A stretch of DNA of 64,000 nt from Thermothielavioides terrestris NRRL 8126 (taxonomy: Eukaryota > Ascomycota > Sordariomycetes > Sordariales > Chaetomiaceae): contig NC_016458.1 in assembly GCF_000226115.1 (NCBI RefSeq), positions 3,038,001-3,102,000 on the forward strand. Reading direction: 5' to 3'. The notes under the pieces are model-generated. The model saw only the letters and a program-made list of their open reading frames with translations. It did no database searches and was not told where the DNA came from. The position numbers and the translations under genes were made by a program. Shown piece by piece: positions 45,744 through 57,245 of the stretch (positions within the stretch are counted from its first letter, which is position 1; each line of letters starts with the position of its first letter).

Positions 45744-45992
45744 TGTTATACGCAGATAGTGCTCGGTGACCATCTAGCGGTAAACGTATAAGGGTGAGAA
45801 AGATCAATGCCTCTTAGCTTCGTCAGCTGATGAGGCGGCACTCCTGAACACTAGTATATGTCATAAAAGTATATTGATGCAGTCTGCCGTTCTACGAAGG
45901 GGTTATAGGCGAGGTTCCCTTTTTTAAGGGAACGTTCGTCACCCCTAACCGCGGTACAGTTATAGATGCCCTTACTATAGTTGTGTATAACA
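45744..45992 (-). repeat. 3' LTR of the chromovirus
   Basis: 249 bp, starting TGTTATAC and ending GTATAACA on the plus strand. It differs from the other LTR at about 30 positions, all transitions and with no indels. It is flanked on the outside by CTAAG. Confidence 0.95.
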
Positions 45993-46164
45993 AGTGCCTA
46001 GGGACAAGAAGAAAAAGATAGTGTCCTCGCCATCATTATAGAACTTAATATAAGATAAAGGAGTATATAGAAAGGAAGAAAACTAATCTATATTATACCC
46101 TATATAGAATTTCTATATCCGTTATTCTAGTCTATAGCAAGGTCCTCCGTTGCGATTTGCCTAT

Positions 46165-48159
46165 TCATTTATTCTACTTATCTAGGTCGACGGTACTATC
46201 GCTAGCGTATAGGTCGTCCCTAGCTGCCTTCGACGTCTTTGTAGCTACTCTACGTTCAACGGATACGAATATCTTTTTAACTTTCTTAGGAGGACGCGTT
46301 GGCGTCTTCTACGCCTTGTCGTCGATTATTACTTTTCTCTAGCGCTTACTGCCTATAACCTTGACAGTTTTAGCTCCTAACGTCGATCGAGTGTCGTTGT
46401 TACGCTAACTCTATAACGTTTTAGCTAGCGTTGCTAGTACGACCGATAGCACGGCTTTAGCTATAGGTGTCTTGCTTAGTATCTTTTATATAGGCAATTA
46501 TATAGCTTTAATAGCGTATACTATAGTCGTAGTTGTAGTATAAGTAATCTTAGGTACTGCTTTATAGTGGCTAGCGGTCTAAATAGGTGTTCTAGCTTAT
46601 TTTATAATAGCTACCTTTATAGTAGGTAAGTCTATCGTAGCGGCTTAGGTCTCGATAGCTATTAAACAACGCTCAACGTCCTATATACACTATACTAGTC
46701 CTATATAAATACTATTGTATAAGTTCACTATCGTTCGAGTAGCGAGGTCGATCTTCTCTAAAAGGGCGTTGTTCTTATAACAGAGATCCATTATAGTCTT
46801 GTTATATACTAGCTATAGGTCGCTAATCTTTATTATCTAATAATAGTATATATCATCAAGGTCGCCTTAGAAGGTAAGACTACTAGGATCTAGGTTACTA
46901 GCTTTACTATTTGCTTTCGATATACTAATAAACTTTGCTAATTCTACTATAGTTTTTTCGACTTCCTTAATATAGACTTAGTACTTCTAGGCGAATTAGA
47001 GTAGATCCTTGGTTAACGCTTATACCGCTTTTATATCCGCTTATAGAGATTTGATAGTATTATCGTTCGTAGTAACCGTATAGCTAGCACCGCTTACTAC
47101 GTCTATAGCTTAGGCGTTGTTATAATAGGCTAGTCTAAGCTCTACTAATATCGCGTTTATAGAAGGGTTGCCCTCGCCCTTAGGCGAGATGTAACGCAAT
47201 GTAAGGATTTCTATCGCGGTCGATATATAGCTTACTATAACTATACCCGTCTCTTAGAACTCTTTAAAGGCTCTTTTAATCGTACCCTTGATCCTTTAAA
47301 TATATAGGTTGTATACGAAGCTAGCGAGCTTGTTACTAAAATCCTTCTTTAGGACTATATAGTAGAACCTAGCGAATTATATCGCTAGCTTAGCTATATA
47401 TTCGTTATCGTAACTAAAATTTATATATATATAAGCAAATACTTCGCTTATAGTAGCGATATACTTGTTTATAGCTCTAGTTAAACACTAAGAGTACCTA
47501 TATGATATATAGGTTTCCTAAAGCTCTAGGATACAATGTAGCTTGGTCGCTATATCCTCCTTATCATTAACGTAATTAGTACTATCGTCGTCGAAGACGT
47601 CTAGATCGTCGTTAGTTATAGTAGCCTCGTCTTCTAACGCGATATATAGAGCTTACTAGACTTCCTAGCGCTATATACTAGCGGAGGAGACGTTGCTAGT
47701 TTCTAGATACTTGATCCTTAGCGTACATTGTAGGGGCTACTCTCCTTCTATATACTTATAAGTTAGGAGAGTTTTTAAACGCTTTTATATAGCGTCGCTA
47801 TCTAGCGCTTCGTTGTAGTCCTTATAGACTTCCTGTTCGTTGTTGGACACTACGATAGAGTCTATAATAACATTCTGCTATCGTTCCTTATAAGCGGTCT
47901 CTAAGCTATTTTAGATTACTTTGGCTATATTAGCTTCTTTAGTAGCTATTATTTCGTTGTTGTAAGTAGTTCTAGTAACGACGTCTTTAGTAATAGCCTA
48001 GTAGGATATAGAAGCTCCTAGGGTATATAAGGGAACACTAGGTATATTATCGATTTTCTTTGCTCCTCCTATTTACTTAGCTATAAGTTGGGCGCTCTCC
48101 CTCTTCTAGGTGTTAGTAGCGTAGCCTTTAACGAACGTCTTTCTCGTATAAAGAGACAT
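46165..48159 (-). pseudogene. extra ORF (ORF3) between pol and 3' LTR, function unknown
   Basis: On the minus strand a frame opens at ATG 48159 (MSLYTRKTFVKGYATNT) and can be followed for 665 codons to TGA at 46167-46165. It has no frame change, and its internal stops are of TAA/TAG type. It lies in a different frame from gag-pol, about 800 bp after the pol stop, in the position where env would be. The product would be 664 residues: an acidic middle (DDLDVFDDDS), a hydrophobic and aromatic part (FARFYYIVLKKD), helix-rich stretches with heptad character (AKFISI, LLEKIDLATRTI) and a basic C-terminus (KTPTRPPKKVKK, ERRVATKTSKAARDD). I see no signal peptide, clear membrane span, zinc knuckle or catalytic motif, and I do not recognise the family. 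It could be a captured host gene or an element-specific nucleic-acid-binding protein. Confidence 0.75.
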
Positions 48160-48962
48160 CTTATAAACGACGAAGGCTAGTTAAGTATTTTCCTCTATAA
48201 TATCGATATAATTGTACTTAAGCGCTTTGCTACTCGATGATATCAACGTACTAAGAGAATCGACTATATAGTCGCCTCTATCGTTGATATAGGCACTATA
48301 AGAATATATAGCGGATTGTCTCGATTCGCAAATATAGCGTAAGTACATATCGACTAACGGCAGCTTATATAAATGTATATAGCTCAGTGATAAAAAGGTC
48401 TAACGATCGATTGTACAACGAATACAAATAACTATAATAAGAAATTGTTAAAGAAGATAGATATATTGAGGTTGATATACAAAGAGAAAGGAAATTGTAA
48501 TAGCCTACGTTAGGCTATTCTAGAAGTAAATAAAAACAATAGCGTAGTGCCTATAGCCAATAAACAGTATTGCTATCTAGTAGTGGCCAAAGAATAGAAC
48601 ATTATACCCTTAAGGCTTAAAGCCCTATACCTTTATAGCAATAGAATAGCTTTCCCTAACCATTTATAAGTCAAGGTCAATAGCAAATCTATATATAGGA
48701 AAACTAGGATAAGCAAAGTACTTAACGAACTAAATAACTACGGTTTTATAACTAAAAGCGTTAGTGATATCTAAATAAAGGATAAAGAGAGGAAAAACTA
48801 AGAGATCTATAAGATAGAGGACAGCGCTTATACGTCTAGTAGTAGTATAGCGGTAGTAGATATATTAAAGTGAATGTATTCTAATAAAGAAAGTATAAAC
48901 GAACGAAAAGAAGAGAGGGAAATAGGAAAGAAGGAAAGGGAAAGTCAATAATAGTATAGCTA
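48160..48962. other. spacer between gag-pol and ORF3 in the retrotransposon
   Basis: About 800 bp of RIP-mutated sequence between the pol stop and the ORF3 start. I could not follow a protein frame through it. It would have to hold whatever allows ORF3 expression, such as an internal promoter or splice acceptor. Confidence 0.5.
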
Positions 48963-51900
48963 TCAGTGGTCGCTACCCTTCCTCTATAGTAGCTCGACGA
49001 CAACTTAGTTCTAAGATCGAAGAATCTCCTTCACTTCCTTCTATTCCTTAGTAGCAATACCTTTATTACAATGTTCCTTCTCCTAATCGATAGGGTACAC
49101 CTTTTCGTACTCCTCAACAAGTTCCTTAGCACCGTCAATAAGCTAGATATATAGGATCTACTAGTCGTCCTTAGCGGTAAATCCTTTTTATCGTACTAGA
49201 TACTCGACCTTAGGTCTTCGGTTCCTTTAGATAATATATTGTTATATAATTCTCTCGATTTCCCAATGCTTATCTCTATCAACGATTATAGGGCTAGGGG
49301 GCTCCGCGTTATAGCCAAAGGGGTCTTTCCCCTAATCTAGTTTCTATAACTAGGAAACTAAAACTATAGGATAGACTTTCCAACTAGCTAGGAAGTCAAG
49401 CTCGTAGACGTTCCTATCGATTTTATAGATAATCTTAAATAGTCCTGCCCGCTATAGCGACCACTTTCGTTTAAGCTTTCCTAGGAAATAGTATTTATCG
49501 TATAGTCGTAGGTAAATAGTGTCTCCTACTTTGAACTTAGTAGATATATACTTATCGTTATAATGTATCTTCGCGATAGCGCCTATATAATCGATCCGTT
49601 CTACTACTTCCTCCTAATACTACTATCTAAGGACATTGATAGCTTCGGTAGAAGCAATAGTACCCTTCTTATAGTGAAGTATATCTAGGATAAAGTATAG
49701 TTTAAAGCTATATACTAACTCGTTTAGCGATCTTCTAATAGTGACTATAAACATATTATTAAAGTTGTACTACAATATAGAGAGAAATAGAGGCTATAGT
49801 ATTCCTAGTTTTTCTATAGCTTCTATATAGATAGCGATTTCTACTATCTAGTTTATCCTCTCTAACTGACTATCCGTCTAGGGATAATAGGCTATCGAGA
49901 AAAGGAGGTTAACGCCTAGGATATAAAAGATTTTCTTCTATAGGTCAAAGGTGAACTTAGTGTCTTAGTCGCTAATAATTTGCGCTAAGAGTCCTTAATC
50001 TATATACGTTAGTGCTCTAAGGATTATAATAGCCTATTCCTCTACTAACATTTTATCGTTTCTAGCTATAAGAAGCTTCTTTTTACTAAACTTATAGATA
50101 ATAGTGTATATAGCGTTAAGGATTAGATACTTTTTCATTGACTACGGTGTCCTTTCGGAGAGTATAGCGGGCAAATCGACAATGAAATCTATAGTAATAG
50201 TATAGAAAGGCTATAGCGGTATCCGAATTGGCTAAAGGTCTCTAGGCTTTGGTTCTCTCAAAGTCTAGTTCTCTCTATATATAGGGCAATGCTAAATGTA
50301 TTTATATACTATCTAACGCTTTTAGTTAAACGTAAATACTAAGAGGTTCGCTATTATATTGTCTATACCAAAGTAGTAAGTGTTATCGTATACAATAGTA
50401 AGAATGTCCTTAATATAGCTGCTAAGGATATAAAGCTTCCTTATTCCTTTGTAGTCGATATAGTAGAGGAGACTATCCTTTAGTTCATAGGGTCTAAGCC
50501 GTAGCTTTCAGTACTACTTTCTTCGTAGCTCTTCTTCTCGCTCTTTACGTTCTCTCTACTTAGCGATCTTCTTAGCTTGTTCTTCTATATCGTAGAGACT
50601 CCTAATAATCTTATTATATCGACGATCGTTGGGGTAAGCTATAGTCAACTTAGCTTTAAACTTGTTACTAATAACTAGTTCGAAGGTACTAATGTCTATA
50701 GCGTAGTATTCCTCGGTATCGATCTAAATAGTAGACCAAATGTCCTCTAGTTCGTTGGTAGCGTCTTAAATTTCGTCAAGGGCATCCTCCTTAAAGGTTA
50801 GTAAGTATAATAGGGCGTCTAGTACAACGTTGAGCTTTCCTAATATATAGAAAATGTTAAGGTCGAACTAGGATAGCTAGTTTATAGCGTTAACGAGCTT
50901 TAGGTTAGCCTTTATAAGGTCTATAGTAGCAAGAGACGTATACTTCATAATACCTCTAGTTGCTATATAGTCTATTAGAATGTTTATAGGATATTAGTTT
51001 GACTATACTATTTTTCGAAGCTTCCTAACTGCCTATACAATAGTAGCGACTTCTACTTCTATACTCCTATACTTCCTTTCTACGTTAGAAGTTAGATAGG
51101 ACAAGAATATAATAAGCTAGATCTCGCTACTTAGGATATCTTAACTAAGGATATTGGTACCGTCCTATTCGCTATAGAGTTGAAAGACGATTGCTCTATA
51201 TCCCTTGCCACTTATATCGAACTTAATAAATAGCGGCTTATTAGGACAATGATAATATAGGAAGTACTATTCGTATAGGTATTCCTATAGCAACCTAAAG
51301 GACTCTAGTTCTATTAGCGTAGGCTCGAATTTAATATTCAAAGTGAATACTTTCCTAGCGTTCTTCGACTTAGCGACGGGAAGGTCTTTACTCACTCTCC
51401 CTTAGGTAAGAAGCTTAGTTTTATAGTCCTATAAAGGCTACGCTTTCGCTATATACTATAGGATGCCTTTACATAGCTATCTAGCTATACTAAGGTACTA
51501 CTCTAAGGTCTCGAGGGTATTAGGGAACTTAAGTTTCTTAAATATAGCGATCCTATTGTCCGTCTTAGCTACTCCTTCGCCATTGACTATATAGCTAAAC
51601 AATCTTATTGACAGGTAGGCTATAAAGGATTTTTCTATCGAAATATAAACGTATACCTTGTCGAGGATATCGAAAACCGTCTTAATATACTTGAGGTACT
51701 CCTCTATATTCTTATTAACGATAATGATATCGTCGATATAGGCGTATACAAAGTGCTTATACTTATAGAATAAACGGTCTATAAAGCACTATACGAAAGC
51801 TAACGAGTTTTTAAATCCCATTAGTACAACGTTCGAGCGTTCTAAACCTCTAGGACTAATGACCACTATACAGTTACAGTATTCTTCTACGACTAGAAAC

Positions 51901-54900
51901 TAAAAGAAGAATCTAGAGGCGTCGAATACTATAAAGATCGTATTGCCTATTATTATATTTATAATGTCGTCTTAGTTGGGCAATGGGTATATATCCGGTA
52001 CTATCAACGTATTTAGGGGCTAGAGGTCTACTACAGCTCTACCTTTTGTTTTTCTAGCAACTATATAGTAGACTACGAAGACTAGGCAAGCGATAGAGGT
52101 TAGCTAGTCTATAAAGTCCATCTTTCCTTACGTATATAGTTTGTTATATTCTTCGTCGACGATCGCTTAGTCTTTAGCGCTTAGTAGATAAACCTAAATA
52201 GGCTTAAGCTAATTCTATTATCCGTCGACAAGTAGAATTTCTATCTTCTAATCCTTTAGTATAGGGACAATGCTATAGTTATAAAAGACGTTATACTTGT
52301 CTAGTAGTACCTTCATCTTTTCTATATACCGTTTATCCCTACTATAGACGTTTACCTCTACTACTAACTTAATATATAGGATATCGTCTAGTTTCTCGAT
52401 ACTATAGAATAGCGTATAGAACTCCTACTTAGTAGGTAGCTTATATTTATCCTCTATTAGTATCTCTATTATCGGTTCCTTACCGCTAGGCTCCTATTAT
52501 ATAGTCGTCGTTATCTATATATATTTGTCGTCTACAACGTTATCCTAGGTCTACTATATAAGGTTCTATACTATCGCCTAGATGTCCTTCTCTAGGCTAT
52601 ACTAAAGAAGGTGTCTAATACACTGTCCTTCGACAATAGTAATTAGATAAGCAATATTATTCCTTACAACGGCCTAGTATACGCTTTTTACGTCTATAAC
52701 GGCGTCCAGTATACCCTCGACGTATAAAGCGAAGTAGAGCTCGCGTTTCTAGCTACCTAGATTATCGTTATCGATATCTATATACTCGAACATAGTCTCA
52801 ATTAGGTATTCTATTATAGGTATAACCGTTATAGTATTCGTAGCTTTCACCTTTTAGATTATTCTTTTCTATTCTATATATACCTTCACCTTTATATTGT
52901 AGATAGACTGGAAGTAATAGGTAGATATATTAAGGTCAATCTTTACTTTGTTATAGAGTATAAAGTTAGTTCTAATCAATAGTTTTGCTCTTAAACCTTC
53001 AATGACGTTGGCTATTATAATAAAGTGACCATCTACATTAGTACTATAGACGATTCCTCGGATATAGAAGTCAAACTCGACTTACTTCTTAACTTTGGTA
53101 TAGGCTCTAACGCCTTTAACAAAGTATAGCTTTATATTAATCTAACGTAGGTTCTTAGCCTACTTAGAGATAAACTCCTTGTCGACGAAGTTGGTATTAC
53201 TACCTATATCAAAGTAAACCTCGGTACTTAGTTCGCCTAGGTTTATACTAATGTTGATTATAAGGTATATAGCTTACTTATCTAATGTTTTCAATAGCGG
53301 TATATATAGCTATACTTCTATAATCTGTCCTTCGGTTAGTATAAAGTTTATATCCTTATTATTAAGCTCGTCTTTGTTGTTACTAAGGTTGTATTAACGG
53401 TCTATTCAAAGTTATATAGGTTTACATTTATCTTCGTCGCTATCGTCGGCTATATATTTAAAAAGCTTATAATATATTACGAAGACTCTACTATAGGCGG
53501 TACATTGCTAAATCTATAGGAGTTGTTATAGTAGTTTGTTCTAGCTTAGTCTAGGCTAGCGAAAAGTATAATATAAGTAGTAAAAACTATTAGCTTCTTC
53601 GTCTTCTAATTCCTTATCCTCGACTTCGGTATCGTATTCATTGACAAGAATATACCTAGTCTTCTCTAGCATTTTATAGTAAAGGTTAGTATCTTTGTTA
53701 TCTCTTATTACTATAATCTCGCTATAATATAAGAAGGTGCTATCTTCGAACTGCTTTTTATATATATATATCCAAATCCGTTGGAGTCGTCGAGGTCGAA
53801 GCGGTCTTCCCTAGTTACCGTTGTCGCCTCTTCTCTAGCCGTTGAACGGTCTAAGTCCTCTTCTACGATCGTTGAACGGTCGGTATCCTCTTCTATATCT
53901 AGTTGTACTATAGAAGTTTTAGTTACTGAATAGTTGTACTCGATTACTATTTCTATACCAATTGTTTCTAAGTCGCTAGGGTTTGTCTCTATCTCTTCTC
54001 TAAGGATCGTAATATCCTCTTCTACCTCTTCCTATCTAGAAGGCTCCGCTATCCTCCTAGTCGTCTCCTCGTCCTTCGTCGTCGTACTCTATATCTACGT
54101 TGTTGGCAATAGGACTGTAGCTAATAATATAGCCCTTGGTGACATCCTAGTAGAGCTTGTCTCTAACGATATATACTTTAGTGTCGAGAATACTAAAGAA
54201 TACGCCTATCTCTATAATTACATTTAGTTCAAAGTATAGCTAGTGAAGTTCTAGATAAAGGTAGTTGTATAGATATATTAGACGTTGCTCTTCGATAGTA
54301 TCTCCCTAAATATATATATATTTAAAGTATTCTATAGCGAATTTCTAAACTAGCTTATCTTCGTAGTTGTCCTTTATAGTATACTGGTTTTCGTTTAGCT
54401 ATTTCTCCGCTTTATATCTCTTAATACTAAACTCCTTTTTTAAACGTTTAGTCTACGCTTTTATAGATATAGTTAGTACTACCTTTTCTATAGTAGAGAG
54501 CTACTATTTATACTATTATAGTGCTAATCCTCGAAGTAGGGTCTACATCTTTATATATAGAGTCTCTTCTCTTACTAAGTAGTATCTAATGACCTAATCT
54601 ACCTATTTAACCTAAAGGTTAACGTCCCTATAGTATAGCTACTGTTTATTATACTATAGGTCCTAGGGTTCCTTAGCCTTGTTCTCTATATCTAGCTAGA
54701 AGAGACTAGTATCCTAAATCTTCTATTTCGACGTAGATATAGATGATTATAAAGACATAGTACTTCCGTCTTTGGTTTTAGGCTAACGGTCTTCTACGCC
54801 TATAGCCTTGTTCGCCCTTTCGATTATAACGTTTAGGTTCTCTATTATTCTAGCCATCTAGGTAAGAAAGTCCTATATAGCGAAAGCGGCTTAGATATCT

Positions 54901-55850
54901 ATAGCTCTAGCTACTTGTCTAGAGAGTCTAGCTCCTTGTCCAAAGGGTCTAGCTACTTATCTATATAGTAGGCTCGGCATCTTTTAGAATAGTAAAAAGA
55001 CATTGGAATCGACTAAACTATCTATATATTCTATTCTAAGGTTCTAAATAACTGTACCTAGTCTAGGAAGCCTAGATAGGTACTAGGATAGTTGGCTAGA
55101 CGTCTATAGTAGCGGCTAGAGAACCTAGTCGAAAGCGCTAATTAGCTAAGCTATTAGAGATAATAGGTCTTCCTCTTTAGGTTGTTGGTCCTAAGACGAT
55201 AGATCCTACAATCTTCTTTATAGTCCTTAGTAGTGTCTACCAAGATTATAGCTACTAACGGTATAAGTTTCGTATCCCTATTAAGGAATAGTTAACGTGT
55301 CCTAGGTTTCTAGTTACTCTTAAAAGGTTAGACTTAGTAGAGTTGCTAGCTAGTTCTTAGTCGAATTATATCTAGTTCTTATCAATATTTCTAGCGATAT
55401 AGCTAGTCCTAGTTATTAATCGTTAGTCCCCTAAGGCTTTAAGGTCTTTAGCGGTCCTCGACTCTCTAGTACTAAAGTCTCTAGCGTTTCTTAGATTAAA
55501 TCCTTAGTCTCCAAAGTAGCGTCTTTAATCCTAGGGTCTAGAATAAGGTTCTTACTAACAGCTACTTAGACTTTATACCTAATAGTTACAAAGTAGATAT
55601 AAGGAATATAATTGTCGAGTATCTAAGAGGGAGGATACTCTACAACATATAGTGTTTTAACGTACCGTTAGGTATAGACGTCTCCTTCTAGTACCTCTTC
55701 GAGTAATACTATAGCTTCTAGATATTAGAGTTCTCAAGAATTAATAGTAGTTACCTACTAGACATTGTAAATAACCTCGAAGTCCTTAATAAACTTAAGT
55801 ATCTACTATATATCCCTATAGACGTTAGCGTTTATAAAGCTTAAATTCAT
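48963..55850 (-). pseudogene. gag-pol: fused gag-pol polyprotein with chromodomain, RIP-inactivated
   Basis: One reading frame from ATG 55850 (MNLSFINANVYRD) to TGA 48965-48963, 2,296 codons, with dozens of TAA/TAG stops but the same phase throughout. Domains in order: a Gag region that includes a helical core (about 54700-54200, KRLKKEFSIKRYKAE); an aspartic protease with FDIGSNTNFVDKEF (about 53213-53170; the usual DTG reads DIG); reverse transcriptase with PLNTLIVPDIYPLP, then VVISPRGLERSNVVLMGFKN and the catalytic VYAYIDDI at about 51746-51729; RNase H sequence near 51450-50900; integrase with zinc-finger remnants (about 50400-50290), TIDFIVDLP and a downstream DTKFTFDL; then a chromodomain (about 49300-49100, HWEIERII, KVEYLVR, KGFTAKDD, ELVEEY). 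The chromodomain places it in the chromovirus branch of Ty3/Gypsy. No clear CCHC zinc knuckle was found. Confidence 0.92.
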
Positions 55851-56080
55851 CTAGCTTCTAACTCCTCGCGAATACTTAGTACTAGAATAATAGTAGCTAA
55901 ATTGTAAACTAGTTCGTTATAGATTATATACTCCGAAGCTTACTCCCTTATAAAGGAGCATTATCTACTTTAGGCGTTGCTCTATACAACTTACTAAGCG
56001 TAACTTATAATATCTCCTAATCCGAACTTAGCTCCCCTCGATAAAAAGCGAATAGGTTCGAATCGTTAATAAGCACTACT

Positions 56081-56329
56081 TATTACATATAGATAGTGCT
56101 CAGTGACCATCTAGCGGTAAACGTATAAGGGTAAGAAAGATCAATGCCTCTTAGCCTCGTCAGCTAATGAGGCGGTACTCTTGAACACTAGTATATGTCA
56201 TAAAAGTATGTTGATATAGTCTACCGTTCTACGAAGGGGTTGCGGGCGAGGTTCCCTTTTTTAAGGGAACGCTCGTCACCCCTGACCGCAGTGCGGTCAT
56301 AGGTGCCTTTGCCACAGTTACGTATAACA
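56081..56329 (-). repeat. 5' LTR of the chromovirus
   Basis: 249 bp, the same length as the other LTR. Its plus-strand start is TATTACAT where the partner has TGTTATAC, and it ends GTATAACA. Differences from the partner are all transitions. The outer flank is CTAAG at 56330-56334. Confidence 0.95.
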
Positions 56330-57245
56330 CTAAGCAAAGGCTAGAGTAGGACTAGGAATACCGCTCGATTATAACGATTGTATAATTAGAGGCTTAAAGA
56401 TAGAGAGGAGCTAGGGCAACACCTACTAAGCAGCTAGATCGAGGTTAGGTTCGGTAGATATATGTTCTAGGACTAGGGAGCTCACTATAGGTATAGCATT
56501 AGCAATTCAACGCTAATAATCAAATTCGCTATTTAACTAAATAGCATTTATATATTAAGGGGGACTAATGGCGTTAATAGGCTATAGATACTACATCGTT
56601 TTATTGCTAGCTATATAGCACGTCGTTTTGCTACTAGCTATATAGCACGTCGTTTTACTACTAGTCGTATAGCACGTCGTTTTATTGCTAACTATATAAA
56701 TTGAGCTAGTCTATAGCTAGATCAATGCTAAGCAACTGCTAATTAGCAAGTAGTAAAACAATAGAACTTACCTAGTGTATCGTTTTACTACTAGCTATAT
56801 AGCATATCGTTTTACTATTAGCTATACAATATATCGTTTTATTGCTAACTATACAAATCGAGCTAGTCTATAGCTAGATCAATGCTAAGTAACTACTAAT
56901 CAATAGGTAGTAAAACAATAGAACTTACCTAGTATATCGTTTTGCTACTAGCTATATAGCGCATTGTACTACTAGCTATATAGCACATCGTTTTACTACT
57001 AGCTATATAGCACATCGTTTTATTGCCAACTATACAAATCTTAGAGCTAGTCTATAGCTAGATCAATACTAAGCAACTACTAATTAGCAAATAGCAAAAC
57101 AACTTACCTAGCGTATCTTCTAGTTGCTAGCTATACAAAGTAAGCTAGTCTATAGCAGGATACTAGTCTATAGCTAGATCAATGCTTAGCAACTACTAAT
57201 ATATACTAATAGTAAACCAATTGACTATTTACCAATAGGATCTAT
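56330..57245. repeat. RIP-mutated flank with nested tandem repeats
   Basis: Likely the continuation of the element that the retrotransposon split. Between 56585 and 57200 there are two repeat levels. The first is a short unit of about 30 bp (TAGCTATATAGCACGTCGTTTTACTAC type), in runs. The second is a longer unit starting GCTAGTCTATAGCTAGATCAATGCTAAG at 56705, 56862, 57046 and again near 57144-57163. No protein frame was followed. Subterminal tandem repeats are common in Mutator-like elements. Confidence 0.7.

Larger units (their letters stand above)
45744..56329 (-). mobile_element. complete Ty3/Gypsy chromovirus, RIP-inactivated
   Basis: LTR retrotransposon of 10,586 bp read on the minus strand. 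Both LTRs are exactly 249 bp, start TG(A)TTA and end TATAACA, and carry the inverted ends TGTTATAC / GTATAACA. The element is bracketed by a perfect 5-bp duplication, CTAAG, at 45739-45743 and 56330-56334. Order along the minus strand: 5' LTR (56329-56081), 230-bp leader, gag-pol (55850-48963), about 800 bp spacer, extra ORF3 (48159-46165), 172-bp tail, 3' LTR (45992-45744). A stretch GATTCGAACC about 17 bases inside the 5' LTR resembles the complement of a tRNA T arm and may belong to the primer-binding site, but it does not fit perfectly. No purine tract is seen before the 3' LTR. Confidence 0.95.
40650..57245. repeat. AT-rich RIP-mutated transposon island
   Basis: For 16.6 kb the DNA is dominated by words such as CTATATAGCTAGC. 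Long open frames are lost, and identifiable transposon frames are riddled with TAA and TAG at positions where CAA, CAG or TGG would fit. That is the signature of C-to-T change on both strands (RIP), normal in filamentous ascomycetes. The boundaries are judged from composition: normal GC-rich DNA ends near 40,650 and returns near 57,245. Content: a MULE-type element and, inside it, a complete LTR retrotransposon. Confidence 0.9.

Noticed and set aside
53934..54227. 97-codon plus-strand frame in the RIP island
   Set aside because: It is the antisense shadow of the decayed gag-pol frame. Short open runs arise by chance on the strand opposite the stop-rich frame. The same applies to the frames near 46157 and 54367.
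56052..56080. GGTTCGAATC as a tRNA gene T arm
   Set aside because: There is no D arm, anticodon arm or acceptor pairing around it. Its position just inside the 5' LTR fits a primer-binding region better, although the match is imperfect.
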